Below, piece after piece: positions 62,201-64,000 of a stretch of 64,000 nucleotides of DNA. Source of the DNA: Excoecaria cochinchinensis (lineage: Eukaryota; Streptophyta; Magnoliopsida; Malpighiales; Euphorbiaceae). Location: the NCBI GenBank assembly GCA_947683425.1, contig CANTUQ010000050.1, positions 13,260,501 through 13,324,500 on the forward strand. Direction: 5' to 3'. The notes under the pieces are model-generated. The model made no database searches and was not told the DNA's origin. It saw only the letters and a list, made by a program, of their open reading frames with translations. Each line of letters begins with the position of its first letter. Within the stretch, counting starts at the first letter, position 1. The position numbers were made by a program, and so were the translations under genes.

Positions 62201-64000
62201 ACCTATTAATCAATCCAAGAATAAAATTACCCGAAAAAATTCAAAAAATTGCAATAAATGATAGAAGAAAAATAACCAGGGGCAAATAAGCTGCCAAAAT
62301 CAGAACACATAAATTCAAGGAAAGTGTCAAGAGTTTGGAGAATCGATATTATTACATACATACTACATAGTACTCATAGCTAGTAAAAATGAAGTAGCTA
62401 AACATTCTACCTTAGTGCCTAAGCACACACCTCATGAAGAAAGCCATGCCTTTCAGATGTTGAGGGGCTAAGACCAATTTCAAATCTATGTTCTACAGTG
62501 ATATAAATTTATCTCGTACTAGGAGCCTCAGGCAATATAGCAACTACTAATGCATCCTTCTGCAATGAACTAGCCCACCACAAAAATGGTCATTGGTGTT
62601 TCTTGTGAATATAATGCCACATCAACAAATCTGAGAGGGGAGACACTAGAACTAGGCATAATTTTCATGAATGTTTGGTACAACTACATGCTTAACAAGA
62701 AAAAAACAATAGCCATAAATTGAAAATAGACAAAAGGTTTGAAATTTCTAATCGAAGTTTACAGTCCCTCATATATGCAAGTGATCATGCCATATATATT
62801 TCTCTAGTAAAAGGCAAAATTTTCAATCTACATCTGCAAAGCTATACTGGATCTCAGCATCAAAACATGAAAAGGCGACAATAGAGTAAAGCATTTTCAT
62901 GAAAAAAAAGAACATATATCCTTTCTTCTCTAAGAATAAACTAAAATTTCCAGTCGGTGGAAGAGAAAAACAAAATGAGGAACATACACATCATCTTCCT
63001 AATAAGAAAAAACAAAACATTATACAAGCTTTGTGGTTATAAAGTGAATATTCATCATAAAAGCTGACCTGAGGAGTTAATTTCTTGTCCAACAGGAACA
63101 TCAAGATATGATCCAATAAGGAAAGTATTATCAGCACTGCTATGCTTCTCACCAGGCCCATCACGCTCAAATTTCTCCTGCCAACTGACATTCAAGGGCT
63201 TGTCCTCCGACTTGAGCTTAACCGGTGGAAGCCTTGGAAACTCTTCCTTTGGATTATCAGATGCATGAGAAAAACTTAAGCCGCTTGAATTCCTGGGCTC
63301 TGTGCTCCCATGAGACTTCCCAAAGTATAAAGCTCTTCCAACCTCATCTACCTGCTCTTTAATTGCCACCCGAACATCAACCATATCTGTTTTCTTTTTT
63401 CCTTCCTTTTTGTCTGAACCACTATTAGTATAATAACTGGTTGATTCTTCCCCCTTCGCAAACGGAAAAACAGTCTTGACAGAACAATCTTTCCACTGTG
63501 TTGCAGAGCTTGTGGGTTCCTCACGCCGAGTCCATGTGTTATCCAAAGAGTATGCTACACTAGTGGTAAGTTGCTGTCCAAGTTCCTTCTGTTCAGTTTT
63601 TTGAACTCTATCATACTTGGATTCCGGTTTAGCATTGGCAGTACTTGCATTTCCCAGCAACGAACTTTTCTGCTCACCAGAGAAAACAATCTCTTCTCCA
63701 GATGATTCAATTGTTCTAGAAGACAAGTTAACGTTACCACTAATTGAACCACCATCATTTTGGTAACGATTGCAAGAATACAAATCAAGCACGGTATCCT
63801 CAGAATCGATTGCAACAATAGCTTCATTGGGCTTACCACTCCATTCTCCAACCAAAGACTTATTCTTCCATGTGCTTTCAGACCCATTTCTTCCCGTACC
63901 GCACTCTATCTCTTTAACAATAAGTTCATTGGAAACTTCACCGCTATTTCGAGAACCAAACCCTTGCCTATCATTGCCTTGTTTGCTCCCATTCTCTTCC
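53246..64000 (-). CDS. Plant DYRK-type dual-specificity protein kinase (5' end beyond window)
   Basis: A Ser/Thr/Tyr kinase of the large plant DYRK (DYRKP) group. Exons (minus): beyond 64000 to 63069, 62202-60840, 58648-58369, 56574-56467, 56383-56105, 54782-54639 and 53434-53246; phases agree throughout and about 1,100 residues lie in the window. The N-terminal two exons are acidic and Ser-rich (YWDSDEYDDDDDVG, EDDDQSFAEEDSYFSGEQYF) with ASIEDEEAAAVQEQVRQIKA before the kinase. The kinase domain has a degenerate loop (GSAAFS), VCVKIIKN lysine, HCDLKPENI catalytic loop, IDLGSSCF in place of DFG, CSYVQSRSYRAPEV activation segment, and ends RPSAAEALKHPWLSYPYEPI. The 60840/58648 intron is predicted as GC-AG. 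The first exon or exons and the start codon lie to the right of the window. Confidence 0.95.
56699..57507. mobile_element. Possible Mutator/hAT-like insertion in a DYRK intron
   Basis: The 9-bp direct repeat CTTGTCATT bounds the segment (56699-56707 and 57499-57507) inside the 56575-58368 intron. Inside, both ends carry clustered GGGTG/ACCCA motifs (for example GTGGGTGTGGG and CATACCCACTTACACCC on the left, TGACCCATAG and GATGGGTATGTGTGG on the right). Terminal inverted repeats are weak, so the class is uncertain. Open frames within are not genes. Confidence 0.45.
58649..60839 (-). other. Long DYRK intron with predicted GC donor
   Basis: A 2.2 kb intron between the acidic N-terminal exon and the kinase-domain exon. 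It begins AACAG|GCATGT and ends GATCAG|AACTGG. Contents: a GA tract at about 59535-59552, an ACACAC tract at about 60065-60076, and no coding sequence on either strand. Confidence 0.6.

Overview
The window is nuclear DNA of a flowering plant, most likely a eudicot. The evidence is AT-rich sequence, genes with many introns, long intergenic spacers full of DNA transposons, abundant ATT and AT microsatellites, and plant-specific families (KANADI, ZF-HD, INDETERMINATE-DOMAIN, plant DYRK). I cannot name the species. No prokaryotic, organellar or viral gene was seen.

Layout, left to right. 78-1795 (-): 5' part of a KANADI GARP transcription factor gene, running off the left edge, with a TATA box at 1939-1946. 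2.2-6.6 kb: a transposon-rich block with a Stowaway-like MITE, degenerate repeats and a complete 3.2 kb non-autonomous CACTA element with TAT target duplication. 6.6-9.6 kb: featureless AT-rich spacer. 9.6-10.1 kb: a decayed plant transposase fragment. 11.2-13.3 kb (-): an N-terminal acetyltransferase of the NAA40/NatD type. 15157-25178 (+): a complete 20-exon dihydroxyacetone kinase gene, divergent from NAA40; the exons splice to 595 codons plus stop with every phase consistent. 25-31 kb: spacer with MITEs and microsatellites. 31030-31512 (+): an intronless 160-residue ZF-HD homeodomain gene. 33.6-35.0 kb: a TRIM-like relic and a hAT-like MITE. 40378-42268 (-): a three-exon INDETERMINATE-DOMAIN zinc-finger gene of the SGR5/IDD14-16 subgroup, 416 aa, bracketed by an inverted pair of hAT MITEs. 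43.6-46.9 kb: a nested transposon complex (a hAT-like element containing a CACTA element and a second hAT MITE). 47-53 kb: AT-rich spacer with one MITE. 53246-64000 (-): most of a plant DYRK-type protein kinase gene (about 1,100 residues inside the window, 5' end off the right edge), with one predicted GC-AG intron.

The six genes do not form a pathway. Three are developmental transcription factors (organ polarity, ZF-HD, gravitropism/architecture type). The others are a metabolic kinase, a histone N-terminal acetyltransferase and a regulatory kinase.

The most notable material is in the transposons. Two CACTA elements with clean ends and 3-bp duplications share an asymmetric layout: GCGACGG-type subterminal repeats plus an inward-facing GC-rich exon with a CATCAG|GTA donor at one end, CCGACGG-type repeats at the other. 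Two 650-bp hAT MITEs with perfect 8-bp duplications lie in opposite orientation around the IDD gene. I found no convincing new protein-coding system. All exon coordinates come from reading splice signals and protein-family similarity by eye; none was tested by alignment or transcripts.
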